Source of the DNA: Bradyrhizobium yuanmingense
GTDB lineage: Bacteria > Pseudomonadota > Alphaproteobacteria > Rhizobiales > Xanthobacteraceae
Direction of reading: 5' to 3'
Length of the DNA stretch: 64,000 nucleotides
Assembly (NCBI RefSeq): GCF_900094575.1
Contig: NZ_FMAE01000004.1
Location: 741,142 to 805,141, forward strand
The notes beneath the pieces were generated by a model that had not been told where the DNA came from, made no database searches, and was given only the letters and a program-made list of their open reading frames with translations. Shown piece after piece: positions 1 through 8,148 of this stretch; within the stretch, counting starts at the first letter, position 1, and each line of letters starts with the position of its first letter. A program made the position numbers and the translations under genes.

Positions 1-190
1 CATGACCGTTGAGGAGGTCGAAGGCAGCTTCAAGCTGAACCAGCACAAGTCGGAGGCCGATTATGCAGCGATCGCGAATGCGCTTGACGGCGGCGATGCC
101 GATGCCAAGCGGATCTCACAATTGATGCGGCAGGCAAGGCCGCAGGTTTTCGCAGACGACACGAACATGCTCGAAGGGAGCGCATCATGA
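1..190 (+). CDS. C-terminal end of PaiB-like FMN-binding transcriptional regulator (5' partial)
   Basis: Only about the last 62 residues are inside the window; the reading frame is open at base 1, so the true start lies upstream. The ending 'GSFKLNQHKSEADYAAIANAL' type motif (residues FKLNQHKSEAD visible) is typical of the C-terminus of PaiB/FMN-binding split-barrel proteins annotated as negative transcriptional regulators. The stop overlaps the argC start in an ATGA arrangement (187-190), so the two are probably co-transcribed and translationally coupled. A role in regulating argC is not implied. The family call rests on a short tail and is moderately secure. Confidence 0.6.
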   Translation, partial: MTVEEVEGSFKLNQHKSEADYAAIANALDGGDADAKRISQLMRQARPQVFADDTNMLEGSAS

Positions 191-1170
191 GCCTCGCTGA
201 CACCACCAAAGCTCCGGCCACCAGCGCGGCAAAGAAGCCGGCCACCGTCTTCGTCGATGGCGGTTCCGGTACCACCGGCCTCGGCATCAATGAGCGGCTG
301 AAGCTCCAAAGCGACGTCGCGGTGAAGACCATTGCCGACGACAAGCGCAAGGATCCCGCGGCCAAGAAGGCGCTGATGGAGGAGGTGGATCTCGTCATCC
401 TCTGCCTTCCCGACGATGCCGCCAAGGAAACCGTTGCCCTGGTCGACGGCATGGGGGCTCACGCGCCGAAGGTGCTGGATGCCTCGACCGCCTACCGGGT
501 CGCGCCGGACTGGGCTTACGGCTTTGCGGAGCTGACGCCGGACCAGGCCGGCAAGATCAAGGCCGCGAAGAAGGTCTCCAATCCCGGCTGCTATCCGACC
601 GGCGCGATCGCGCTGCTGCGGCCGATCGTCGATGCCGGCCTGCTGCCGCCTGATTATCCCGTCACCGTCAACGCGGTGAGCGGCTATTCCGGCGGTGGCA
701 AGTCGATGATCGCAAGCTTCGAGGATGGCAGCGCCCCGTCCTTCGAGCTCTACGGCCTCGGCTTCGAGCACAAGCATCTGCCGGAGATGCAGCTCTATTC
801 GAACCTGACGCGGCGGCCGATCTTCATTCCCTCGGTCGGCAACTACCGGCAGGGCATGCTGGTCTCGGTGCCGCTCCAGCTCGACACGCTGCCGGGCAAG
901 CCCGGCGGCGCCGACCTGCAGGCGGCGATGGCAAAACGTTACGCCGGCTCGAAATACGTGAAGGTGATGCCGCTGCAAAACGAGGCGAGCAAGGGCGGCC
1001 GGCTCGAGCCGGAGGCGCTCAACGAGACCAACATGCTCGAGCTCTACGTCTTCGCCAGCGACAAATATCACCAGGCGCTATTGGTCGCCCGGCTCGACAA
1101 TCTCGGCAAGGGGGCATCCGGCGCAGCCGTGCAGAACATGCGGCTGATGCTCGGCCTGCCGGAGGAGTGA
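187..1170 (+). CDS. argC: N-acetyl-gamma-glutamyl-phosphate reductase
   Basis: 327-residue cytoplasmic enzyme of arginine biosynthesis that reduces N-acetylglutamyl-5-phosphate to the semialdehyde with NADPH. The N-terminal nucleotide-binding region has VFVDGGSGTTGLGI (about residues 19-32), and the active-site motif SNPGCYPTG places the nucleophilic cysteine at residue 135. The length and the short N-terminal domain fit the type 2 ArgC class (about 310-330 residues) common in alphaproteobacteria. The start at 187 overlaps the upstream stop by ATGA. It is followed by a dispersed inverted repeat and no partner arg gene, as usual for scattered arg genes in rhizobia. Confidence 0.95.
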   Translation: MSLADTTKAPATSAAKKPATVFVDGGSGTTGLGINERLKLQSDVAVKTIADDKRKDPAAKKALMEEVDLVILCLPDDAAKETVALVDGMGAHAPKVLDASTAYRVAPDWAYGFAELTPDQAGKIKAAKKVSNPGCYPTGAIALLRPIVDAGLLPPDYPVTVNAVSGYSGGGKSMIASFEDGSAPSFELYGLGFEHKHLPEMQLYSNLTRRPIFIPSVGNYRQGMLVSVPLQLDTLPGKPGGADLQAAMAKRYAGSKYVKVMPLQNEASKGGRLEPEALNETNMLELYVFASDKYHQALLVARLDNLGKGASGAAVQNMRLMLGLPEE

Positions 1171-1187
1171 GGCAGGCCTCTATCCTC

Positions 1188-1275
1188 CGTCATTGCGAGC
1201 GAAGCGAAGCAATCCAGAGCTTCCACCGCGGAAATAGTCTGGATTGCTTCGTCGCAAGGGCTCCTCGCAATGACG
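1188..1275. repeat. Dispersed inverted repeat (CGTCATTGCGAG family)
   Basis: CGTCATTGCGAG at 1188-1199 is the exact reverse complement of CTCGCAATGACG at 1264-1275. Inside lies a second arm pair, GAAGCAATCCAG and CTGGATTGCTTC. The whole unit can fold into a long hairpin in the gap between argC and the convergent MAPEG gene. This sequence type is a frequent intergenic repeat in Bradyrhizobium-like genomes (from memory). Confidence 0.8.
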
Positions 1276-1286
1276 TGGAAAGTGCT

Positions 1287-1685
1287 TCAAACCACCCTGA
1301 AGATCGCCAGCACCAGCACGGCCTGGGCGAAGAAGCCGACGGTGAAGGCGAGGGTGCGGAACACCGGAATTCCGAGCGCATAGACGATGATGTGCGCGAT
1401 GCGCGACCAGAAATAGACGGCGCAGGCGAGCACCGTCCATTTCGTGGAATAGTCGATCGCGTTCAGGATCAGCACCAGCGGGGCGAAGATGACGAGGTTC
1501 TCGACCGCGTTGTCATGGGCGAACATCAGCCGGTTGGCCCACTCCGCCTGGGGCTTGTCGCCGCGCGAGGGGTTGGCCATGGCGCCGCTCAGCCCGCGAA
1601 CCTGGCAGCGGTTGATGATGTAGGGAACCCACAGAACTCCCGTCAGGATCACCGTCAGTGTCAGCCAGAACAATTCGCGTGTCAT
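1287..1685 (-). CDS. MAPEG family integral membrane protein
   Basis: 132 residues from the ATG at 1685 (MTRELFWLTL). Longer in-frame extensions to 1772 would run into the palindromic repeat, so this start is preferred. Several hydrophobic segments are visible: an N-terminal LFWLTLTVILTGVLWVPYI, NLVIFAPLVLIL in the middle, and a hydrophobic C-terminus ending in AQAVLVLAIF. The segment RANRLMFAHDNAVENLVIF (approximate; AEWANRL visible) resembles the conserved R/E-rich MAPEG core in which the membrane protein binds glutathione or eicosanoid-like substrates. Bacterial members of this type have no proven substrate. Convergent to argC. Confidence 0.75.
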   Translation of the reverse strand: MTRELFWLTLTVILTGVLWVPYIINRCQVRGLSGAMANPSRGDKPQAEWANRLMFAHDNAVENLVIFAPLVLILNAIDYSTKWTVLACAVYFWSRIAHIIVYALGIPVFRTLAFTVGFFAQAVLVLAIFRVV

Positions 1686-1721
1686 AGTGCCGGTCCCTGT
1701 GTCGTCGCTGGATTGAGGATA

Positions 1722-1770
1722 GAGCATGATCCGGAAAAGTGAGTAGCGGTTTTCCGAAAAGATCATGCTC
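1722..1770. repeat. Palindromic repeat, GAGCATGATC...GATCATGCTC family, copy 1
   Basis: GAGCATGATC (1722-1731) is the perfect reverse complement of GATCATGCTC (1761-1770). The inner part, CCGGAAAAGT and GCGGTTTTCCG, also pairs. Related copies sit at 6938-6986 and 24063-24104. It lies in the 5' region of the MAPEG gene, whose start codon it does not include. Confidence 0.85.
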
Positions 1771-1806
1771 AAACAATTAGTCTATACGAAAGCGCGCCGC
1801 ATTCCG

Positions 1807-3615
1807 CTACGCGCGAACTCTGACATAGCTGCCGGGCGCGTCCTCGATCGGCGGGAATGCGTCGCTGCCGACCGCGCGCGCCGGGACTTCCTCGGGGTCG
1901 AGCTCGCCCAGCCACTCCCGCCAGTCCGGCCACCACGAGCCCTTGTGCTCGGTGGCGCCCTTCATCCACTGCGCGACGCTGACGTTCTTGATGTTGTCGT
2001 TGGTCCAATACTGGTACTTGTTCGCGGCAGGCGGATTGACCACGCCCGCGATGTGGCCCGAGCCGGACAGCACGTATTTCACGGGGCCGCCGAAGAACTG
2101 CGAGCCGTAGAGCACCGATTCTGCGGGCGCGATGTGGTCCTCGCGGGTGGCGAGATTGTAGACCGGCACCTTCACCTTGGAGAGATCGAGCAGGGTGTTG
2201 TCGAGCGCCATCGTGCCGGTGGAGAGCCGGTTCTCCAGGTAGCAATTGCGCAGGTAATAGGAATGGTTGGCCTGGGTCATCCGTGTCGCATCGGAGTTCC
2301 AATGCAACAGGTCGAACGCGCTCGGCTGCTGGCCTTTCAGATAGTTGCTGACCACGTAGGACCAGATCAGGTCGTTGGAGCGCAGCATGTTGAAGGCCAT
2401 GGCCATCTTCGAGCCTTCGAGCACGCCGGCAGTCTTCATGTCCTGCTCGATCGCGGCGATCTGCTCCTCGTCGACGAACACGAGCAGATCGCCGGCATGA
2501 GTGAAGTCGACCTGGGCCGCGAAGAACGTCGCGGACGACACGCGCTGGCGGCGCTTCTCGGCGAGCCAGGCCAGCGTGGTCGCGAGCATCGTGCCGCCGA
2601 CGCAATAGCCGGCGGTGTGCACCTTCATCTCGCCGGTGATCTTCTCGATCACGTCCATCGCCGTGAGCGGGCCTTCCTTCATGTAGTCTTCCCAGCCCTT
2701 GTTGCCGAGCCGCTTGTCGGGATTGACCCATGAGATCACGAAGACGGTGATGCCCTGGTCGACGCACCACTTGATGTAGGATTTCTCCGGCTTCAGATCG
2801 AGGATGTAGAACTTGTTGATCCAGGGCGGCACGATCAGGAGCGGGGTGCGCAGCACCTTCTCCGTCGTCGGCGAATACTGGATCAGCTGCATCATCTCGT
2901 TCTGGTAGATCACCTTGCCCGGCGTCGTCGCCATGTTGACGCCGACGACGAGATTGTCCGGATTGGACTGGCGGATCTTCAGCATGCCCTTGCCGGCGGC
3001 GATGTCCTCGGCCAGCATCTTCAGGCCGCGCGCGAGGTTCTCGCCGCTGGACGCCACCGTCTCGCGCAGCACTTCGGGGTTGGTCAGCACGAAGTTCGAC
3101 GGCGAGAGCGCGTTGGTGACCTGCTGGACGTAGAACTCGGCCTTGCGGCGCGTGTGCGGATCGAGCCCTTCGGCGTCGCGCACCAGCTCCTGCGCCCATT
3201 TGGTCGTGAGCAGATAGAGCTGCATGACGAAGTCGAAGAACTGGTTCGACTTCCATTCCGGATCGGCAAAGCGCTTGTCGCGGGGCGAGGGGGCGATCGC
3301 GGGCTCGGCGTCCTGACCGGCCATGCGACGCACCGCCGAGCCCCACAGGTCGAGATAGTCCTTGGCAAGCTTGGTCTGGAGATCGGACGAGCGGGACGTG
3401 TCCGACAGCCAATATTCGGCGACCGACGTGAACGTCTTGACGACCTCGGCAAGCTCGGCCGGCGGGCGGTCCTGCACTTCGCCGCTCTCGCGCGGCTTGA
3501 GATAGGCGGCGAGCGCCTTGCCGCCGCTCTCCATCGCCCGCGCGACGTTCATCGCAAAGGCTTCGGCGTCGAACTTCGTCTCGGGTTTCGGCGTATCGGT
3601 CGTGGCCATACTCAT
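1807..3615 (-). CDS. phaC: Class I poly(3-hydroxyalkanoate) synthase
   Basis: 602-residue enzyme that polymerises 3-hydroxyacyl-CoA into PHA granules, the usual rhizobial carbon store. It has the N-terminal PhaC domain and an alpha/beta-hydrolase core. The modified lipase box GYCVGGT carries the nucleophile Cys338; FVISWVNPD and a C-terminal GHIAGVVNPP segment with the catalytic-type histidine are present. Length fits class I synthases, which act without PhaE or PhaR. The first ATG (3615) is followed closely by another at 3609 and neither has a strong ribosome binding site. No phaA/phaB/phaR is adjacent. The upstream 250 bases hold no convincing gene. Confidence 0.95.
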   Translation of the reverse strand: MSMATTDTPKPETKFDAEAFAMNVARAMESGGKALAAYLKPRESGEVQDRPPAELAEVVKTFTSVAEYWLSDTSRSSDLQTKLAKDYLDLWGSAVRRMAGQDAEPAIAPSPRDKRFADPEWKSNQFFDFVMQLYLLTTKWAQELVRDAEGLDPHTRRKAEFYVQQVTNALSPSNFVLTNPEVLRETVASSGENLARGLKMLAEDIAAGKGMLKIRQSNPDNLVVGVNMATTPGKVIYQNEMMQLIQYSPTTEKVLRTPLLIVPPWINKFYILDLKPEKSYIKWCVDQGITVFVISWVNPDKRLGNKGWEDYMKEGPLTAMDVIEKITGEMKVHTAGYCVGGTMLATTLAWLAEKRRQRVSSATFFAAQVDFTHAGDLLVFVDEEQIAAIEQDMKTAGVLEGSKMAMAFNMLRSNDLIWSYVVSNYLKGQQPSAFDLLHWNSDATRMTQANHSYYLRNCYLENRLSTGTMALDNTLLDLSKVKVPVYNLATREDHIAPAESVLYGSQFFGGPVKYVLSGSGHIAGVVNPPAANKYQYWTNDNIKNVSVAQWMKGATEHKGSWWPDWREWLGELDPEEVPARAVGSDAFPPIEDAPGSYVRVRA

Positions 3616-3868
3616 GGGCAGAACAGTAACGATTCATTCCGTATTCGTCACCGCGAAGCTCGCAGGTTTGACGTTAAACGCTCTCGAAGATGTGTTGCAC
3701 TGCGACAAATCTTCTTGGTTCCGTCACAATCGGGCCGCACGGCTCGGTTTGTTGGGCATCGGCTGTTTTCTTGCTCTAACCATTTTGGGCAGCAATGGTT
3801 TGAGCTTGGGCACGGTCTTGGGTAAGCTTGCCCGGGCCGTGCTTTGGGACGAGTAGGGGATTTCCCAA

Positions 3869-4144
3869 GTGTTGGCGTTATGGGACCTGCAAAAGACGCT
3901 GCCGATCTGCGGCGCGGTGCTGATGGCGGCGCTCGCCCTGGGCGGGTGTTCGAGTCAACTCGCGGATCTGGCGCCCGCGGATGCGCCGCCGCGTACCAGG
4001 GAGCCCGGGAGCTATCTGCCCGTGCACGATCTGCCCCCGGATCGCGATCAGGCGATCATCCCGCTGGAGCAGCGCGCCAAGATCGAGGCCGAGCTCGCCG
4101 CCGCGCGCGATCGCCAGGCCGCTGCCGCCAAGGACGCCAAATAG
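3869..4144 (+). CDS. Small putative lipoprotein
   Basis: 91 residues from GTG at 3869, or about 73 from the ATG at 3923. A hydrophobic N-terminal segment ends in the lipobox-like LALGGC followed by SSQ, suggesting processing by signal peptidase II and lipid attachment. The mature part is short, proline-rich, then acidic and helical (EQRAKIEAELAAARDRQAAAA). Similar tiny lipoproteins occur next to aminotransferase or hom genes in related genomes, but I know of no function. It points the same way as the aminotransferase 229 bases downstream. Confidence 0.65.
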   Translation: MLALWDLQKTLPICGAVLMAALALGGCSSQLADLAPADAPPRTREPGSYLPVHDLPPDRDQAIIPLEQRAKIEAELAAARDRQAAAAKDAK

Positions 4145-4372
4145 GCCCGTGGCCGCGAGACCGGCAAGGTAATCGCTGGCGCCTCCGCTTTGCCGTGCTA
4201 AAAGACCTCGGTTCAGCCTGGAGTCAGGGCGAACGACTTCAATCTTCGTTGCCGACGATTGCTCTAAGTATTTGATTTTGAGTAATTTTCGCGATGGAGC
4301 CTGAGTGCTTTCGTGCCGGCCCTCGCGGCCTGTCGATTCTGTCCTGACCGGTTGCCCGGAGCCCAGAGAGCC

Positions 4373-5593
4373 ATGGAAGAATTTTACCGCATTCGCCGCC
4401 TTCCGCCTTACGTGTTCGAGCAGGTCAACCGGGCCAAGGCGGCTGCGCGCAATGCCGGCGCCGACATCATCGACCTCGGCATGGGCAATCCGGACCTGCC
4501 GGCGCCGGCGCATGTGCTGGACAAGCTGAAGGAGACGCTCGGCAAGCCGCGCACCGACCGCTACTCGGCCTCGCGCGGCATCCCCGGGCTGCGCCGGGCC
4601 CAGGCGGCCTATTACGCCCGCCGCTTCGGCGTGAAGCTGAACCCCGACACCCAGGTCGTGGCGACGCTGGGTTCGAAGGAAGGTTTCGCCAATGTGGCGC
4701 AGGCGATCACCGCGCCGGGCGACGTCATCCTCTGTCCGAACCCGAGCTACCCGATTCACGCCTTCGGTTTCTTGATGGCGGGCGGCGTCATCCGCTCGGT
4801 GCCTTCGGAGCCGACGCCGCAATTCTTCGAGGCGGCGGAGCGGGCGATCGTGCATTCGATCCCCAAGCCGCTCGCGCTCGTCGTCTGCTATCCCTCGAAC
4901 CCGACCGCCTATGTCGCGAGCCTCGACTTCTACAAGGACCTCGTCGCCTTCGCGAAGAAGCACGAGATCCTGATCCTGTCCGATCTCGCTTATGCCGAGG
5001 TCTATTTCGACGAGAGCAACCCGCCGCCCTCGGTGCTGGAGGTGCCGGGCGCGATGGACTGCACCGTCGAGTTCACCTCGATGTCGAAGACCTATTCGAT
5101 GGCCGGCTGGCGCATGGGCTTTGCAGTCGGCAATGAGCGCGTGATCGCCGCGCTCGCCCGCGTCAAATCCTATCTCGATTACGGCGCGTTCACGCCGGTG
5201 CAGGTCGCGGCGACCGCCGCGCTGAACGGCCCCGACGATTGCATCAAGGAGATGCGCGACACCTACCGCAAGCGCCGCGACGCGCTGGTGGAATCGTTCG
5301 GCCGGGCGGGGTGGGAAATCCCGGCGCCGGAGGCCTCGATGTTCGCCTGGGTGCCGCTGCCGGAAGCCTTCCGCAGCGTCGGCAGCATGCAGTTCGCGAC
5401 CCTGTTGGTGGAGAAATCCGGCGTCGCGGTCTCGCCCGGCGTCGGCTTCGGCGAGCATGGTGAAGGATATGTCCGCATCGCCATGGTGGAAAACGAGCAA
5501 CGGATCAGGCAGGCCGCGCGCGGCGTCCGCCGCTTCCTTGAAAGCGGCATCGAAACGTTGCACAACGTGGTTCCTCTCGCCAATCGGCGGTAA
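4373..5593 (+). CDS. Class I/II PLP aminotransferase, AlaC / LL-diaminopimelate aminotransferase type
   Basis: 406 residues starting MEEFYRIRRLPPYVF; the ATG at 4373 is preferred over the upstream in-frame 4313 because the homologous family begins at this point. Fold-type I aminotransferase: GMGNPDLPAP near the N-terminus, CPNPSYP, CYPSNPTA, and the Schiff-base lysine in SMSKTYSMAGWRMG at Lys239. The family contains E. coli AlaC (glutamate-pyruvate aminotransferase) and proteins annotated as LL-diaminopimelate aminotransferase. Sequence alone does not separate these substrates. It sits 28 bases before hom, in the same direction, consistent with an aspartate-family or general amino acid biosynthesis unit. 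Confidence 0.88.
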   Translation: MEEFYRIRRLPPYVFEQVNRAKAAARNAGADIIDLGMGNPDLPAPAHVLDKLKETLGKPRTDRYSASRGIPGLRRAQAAYYARRFGVKLNPDTQVVATLGSKEGFANVAQAITAPGDVILCPNPSYPIHAFGFLMAGGVIRSVPSEPTPQFFEAAERAIVHSIPKPLALVVCYPSNPTAYVASLDFYKDLVAFAKKHEILILSDLAYAEVYFDESNPPPSVLEVPGAMDCTVEFTSMSKTYSMAGWRMGFAVGNERVIAALARVKSYLDYGAFTPVQVAATAALNGPDDCIKEMRDTYRKRRDALVESFGRAGWEIPAPEASMFAWVPLPEAFRSVGSMQFATLLVEKSGVAVSPGVGFGEHGEGYVRIAMVENEQRIRQAARGVRRFLESGIETLHNVVPLANRR

Positions 5594-5621
5594 TTCTCTT
5601 CTGCAGGTTTTCTGAAGTATC

Positions 5622-6938
5622 ATGGTCGCACCGCTGAAAGTGGGCATAGCGGGGCTCGGCACCGTGGGTGCCGAGGTTATCCGCTTGATCGAAACACAGG
5701 CGCGCGTGCTCGCAGGGCGCAGCGGCCGGGGCATCCGCGTGGTTGCGGTCACAGCGCGTTCGAAGGCGAAGAAACGCGGCATCGACCTGCGCGGCTTCGA
5801 TTGGGCGAAGGACCCGATCGCGCTCGCCACGCATCCGGAGGTCGATTGCTTCGTCGAGCTGATGGGCGGCGCCGGCGATCCCGCGCTGTCGGCGGTGGAC
5901 GCTGCGCTCGGTGCCGGCAAGTCGGTCGTCACAGCCAACAAAGCGCTGCTCGCCAAGCACGGCCTCAAGCTGGCCAAGGCGGCTGAAAAGCACGGCGGTG
6001 CGCTGAATTTCGAGGCAGCGGTCGGCGCCGCGATCCCCGTCATCAAGACGTTGCGCGAAGGGCTTGCCGGAACCGGCGTCAACCGCGTCTACGGCATCCT
6101 CAACGGCACCTGCAATTACATCCTGACCCGGATGGAGCAGGAGGGCCTGTCCTTCGCCGAATGCCTCAAGGATGCCCAGCGGCTCGGCTATGCCGAGGCC
6201 AATCCGTCCTTCGACGTCGACGGCCACGACACCGCGCAGAAGCTCGCCATTCTCGCCAGCCTCGCTTTCGGCACGAAAGTTGCTCAAAGTGCGGTGTATG
6301 TCGAAGGCATCTCATCCATCGCGCCGGAAGATCTTCGCGCCGCCGACGATCTCGGTTATCGGCTCAAACTGCTCGGTGTTGCCGTTCGCACCGCCAAGGG
6401 CATCGAGCAGCGCGTGCACCCGACCATGGTGCCGAAATCCTCCTCGATCGCGCAGGTGATGGGCGTCACCAATGCGGTCACGATCGATGGCGAAGGCATT
6501 CCGCCGATCACGCTGGTCGGCCCCGGCGCGGGCGGTGCCGCGACCGCATCCGCCGTCGTCGCCGACATCGCCGACGTCGCGCGCGGCATCCGCGCCAATC
6601 CGTTCGGCCGGCCCATCGGGCAGCTGCGCGACACCAAGAAGGCGCCGATGGAGCGTCACGAGGGCGGCTATTACATCCGCCTGCTCGCACGCGATTTCCC
6701 CGGCACTGCGGCCGCGATCGCGACGCGGCTTGCCGAGCAGAAGATCTCGATCGAGTCGATCGTGCAGCGTCATCCCAATGGCGGCGCTGCGCCCACTGAC
6801 GGCAAGGCTGTTCCGGTGCCCGTCATCCTGATCACCTATGCCACGCACGAGGATGCCGTGCGCCGTGCGCTCGCCGCCGTGCAGAAGGACAAGGTGATCA
6901 GCGGACGGCCGCAGGTGATCCGGATCGAGAAGAACTAG
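5622..6938 (+). CDS. hom: Homoserine dehydrogenase
   Basis: 438 residues. Monofunctional enzyme that reduces aspartate semialdehyde to homoserine on the way to threonine, methionine and isoleucine. The order is an N-terminal NAD(P)-binding domain (GIAGLGTVGAEVIRLI, about residues 7-22), a catalytic domain (VTANKALLAKHG; ILNGTCNYILTRM; GYAEANPSFDVDGHDTAQKL) and a C-terminal ACT domain (YYIRLLARDFPGTAAAIATRL), the usual site of feedback control by threonine. Lacks any aspartokinase domain. It directly follows the aminotransferase; the stop codon abuts a palindromic repeat that may serve as a transcript end before glpX. Confidence 0.95.
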   Translation: MVAPLKVGIAGLGTVGAEVIRLIETQARVLAGRSGRGIRVVAVTARSKAKKRGIDLRGFDWAKDPIALATHPEVDCFVELMGGAGDPALSAVDAALGAGKSVVTANKALLAKHGLKLAKAAEKHGGALNFEAAVGAAIPVIKTLREGLAGTGVNRVYGILNGTCNYILTRMEQEGLSFAECLKDAQRLGYAEANPSFDVDGHDTAQKLAILASLAFGTKVAQSAVYVEGISSIAPEDLRAADDLGYRLKLLGVAVRTAKGIEQRVHPTMVPKSSSIAQVMGVTNAVTIDGEGIPPITLVGPGAGGAATASAVVADIADVARGIRANPFGRPIGQLRDTKKAPMERHEGGYYIRLLARDFPGTAAAIATRLAEQKISIESIVQRHPNGGAAPTDGKAVPVPVILITYATHEDAVRRALAAVQKDKVISGRPQVIRIEKN

Positions 6939-6986
6939 AGCATGACCTCGGAAAAGTCTGAGCGGTTTTCCGGAAAGGTCATGCTC
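6938..6986. repeat. Palindromic repeat, GAGCATGA...TCATGCTC family, copy 2
   Basis: GAGCATGACC (6938-6947) pairs with GGTCATGCTC (6977-6986), with inner GGAAAAG and TTTTCC segments also complementary. The first base is the last base of the hom stop codon, so the hom mRNA would carry the hairpin directly at its 3' end. Confidence 0.85.
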
Positions 6987-7002
6987 AAGCCATAAGGCGG
7001 TC

Positions 7003-7018
7003 GTTCGTTCGAACGAAC
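7003..7018. promoter_or_regulatory. Perfect 16-bp palindrome upstream of glpX
   Basis: GTTCGTTCGAACGAAC is its own reverse complement. It lies 64 bases before the glpX start and 17 bases after the palindromic repeat. Size and symmetry fit a dimeric repressor or activator site, but I do not recognise the motif as that of a named regulator. It could also be a chance extension of the GTTC repeat unit. Confidence 0.4.
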
Positions 7019-7082
7019 ACCGGGCGTTGTGAGTTGATGTGGACGGAGATTTCCGTCCCAAACGTTTCGAAGGAGTAAGCCG

Positions 7083-8084
7083 ATGTCGACCCATATTGAA
7101 GTCCCCCCGCACGCCTTGCTCGAGCGCATTCTCACGCTGGAGATCGTGCGGGTGACGGAGCGGGCGGCGGTGTCGTCGGCGCGGTTGCGCGGCCACGGCA
7201 ACGAGAAGGCGGCCGACCAGGCCGCCGTCGACGCCATGAGGCGCGAGCTCAACAAGCTGCCGATCCAGGGCACCATCGTGATCGGCGAGGGCGAACGCGA
7301 CGAGGCGCCGATGCTTTATATCGGCGAGCAGGTCGGCCTCAAGGCAGGTCCCGAGGTCGATATCGCGGTCGACCCGCTCGAAGGCACCACGCTGTGCGCC
7401 AAGAACATGCCGGGCTCGATCGCCACCATGGCGATGGCTGACGGCGGCACGCTGCTGCACGCCCCCGACGTCTACATGCAGAAGCTCGCGATCGGCCCCG
7501 GCTACGACAAGGGCGTCGTCGATCTCGATGCCTCGCCGGCCGACAATGTCCGCCGCCTCGCCAAGGCCAAGGGCGTGAAGCCCGAGGGCATCACCGTTCT
7601 CGTGCTCGACCGTCCGCGCCATGCCGACATCATTTCGAGCGTGCGCTCGACCGGTGCGGCCGTACGCCTGATCACCGACGGCGACGTTGCCGGCGTCATC
7701 CATTGCGCCGACCCCGACAACACCGGCGTCGACATGTATCTCGGCACCGGCGGTGCACCGGAAGGCGTGCTCGCCGCCGTGGCGCTGCGCTGCATCGGCG
7801 GCCAGATGCAGTGCCGCCTCATCCTCGATTCCGAGGAGAAGCGCGAGCGCGCCGCCAAGATGGGCGTCAACGATCCCAAGATGATCTACGGCATCGAGGA
7901 CATGGCACGCGGCGACTGCCTGTTCGCCGCCACCGGCGTCACCACGGGCTCGCTGCTCTCAGGCGTCAAGTTCCGCAAGGACGGTGTGATCGAGACCGAG
8001 ACGGTGGTGATGCGCTCCGTCACCGGCACCGTGCGCTACATCAAGGCCGAGCATCGCGAGCTGGCAAAGTTCCATCTGGATTGA
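7083..8084 (+). CDS. glpX: Class II fructose-1,6-bisphosphatase (GlpX)
   Basis: 333 residues, start ATG with a good ribosome binding site (GAAGGAGT, 6 bases before). Cytoplasmic metal-dependent phosphatase of gluconeogenesis and the Calvin cycle. The lithium-sensitive phosphatase motif is visible as VDPLEGT at about residues 96-102, preceded by GEGERDEAPML with acidic metal ligands; the C-terminal region has the family GVTTGSLLSGVK. Length matches E. coli GlpX (about 336). From memory, hom, glpX and recJ lie close together in related Bradyrhizobiaceae. Here recJ is 14 kb further on. Confidence 0.95.
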   Translation: MSTHIEVPPHALLERILTLEIVRVTERAAVSSARLRGHGNEKAADQAAVDAMRRELNKLPIQGTIVIGEGERDEAPMLYIGEQVGLKAGPEVDIAVDPLEGTTLCAKNMPGSIATMAMADGGTLLHAPDVYMQKLAIGPGYDKGVVDLDASPADNVRRLAKAKGVKPEGITVLVLDRPRHADIISSVRSTGAAVRLITDGDVAGVIHCADPDNTGVDMYLGTGGAPEGVLAAVALRCIGGQMQCRLILDSEEKRERAAKMGVNDPKMIYGIEDMARGDCLFAATGVTTGSLLSGVKFRKDGVIETETVVMRSVTGTVRYIKAEHRELAKFHLD

Positions 8085-8148
8085 GGCCGCGGTCATCCGC
8101 GCGCGATTGCTCGGCGCTTTGGTCGCAGACGGATCCGTCGTCTGTCTG

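Noticed and set aside
5594..5621. Attenuator or leader peptide before hom
   Set aside because: The gap is 28 bases, with no terminator and no Thr/Met/Ile-rich frame.
3878..6082. 734-codon frame on the minus strand opposite the lipoprotein, aminotransferase and part of hom
   Set aside because: Antisense of three good genes, no conserved motifs, and typical shadow composition.
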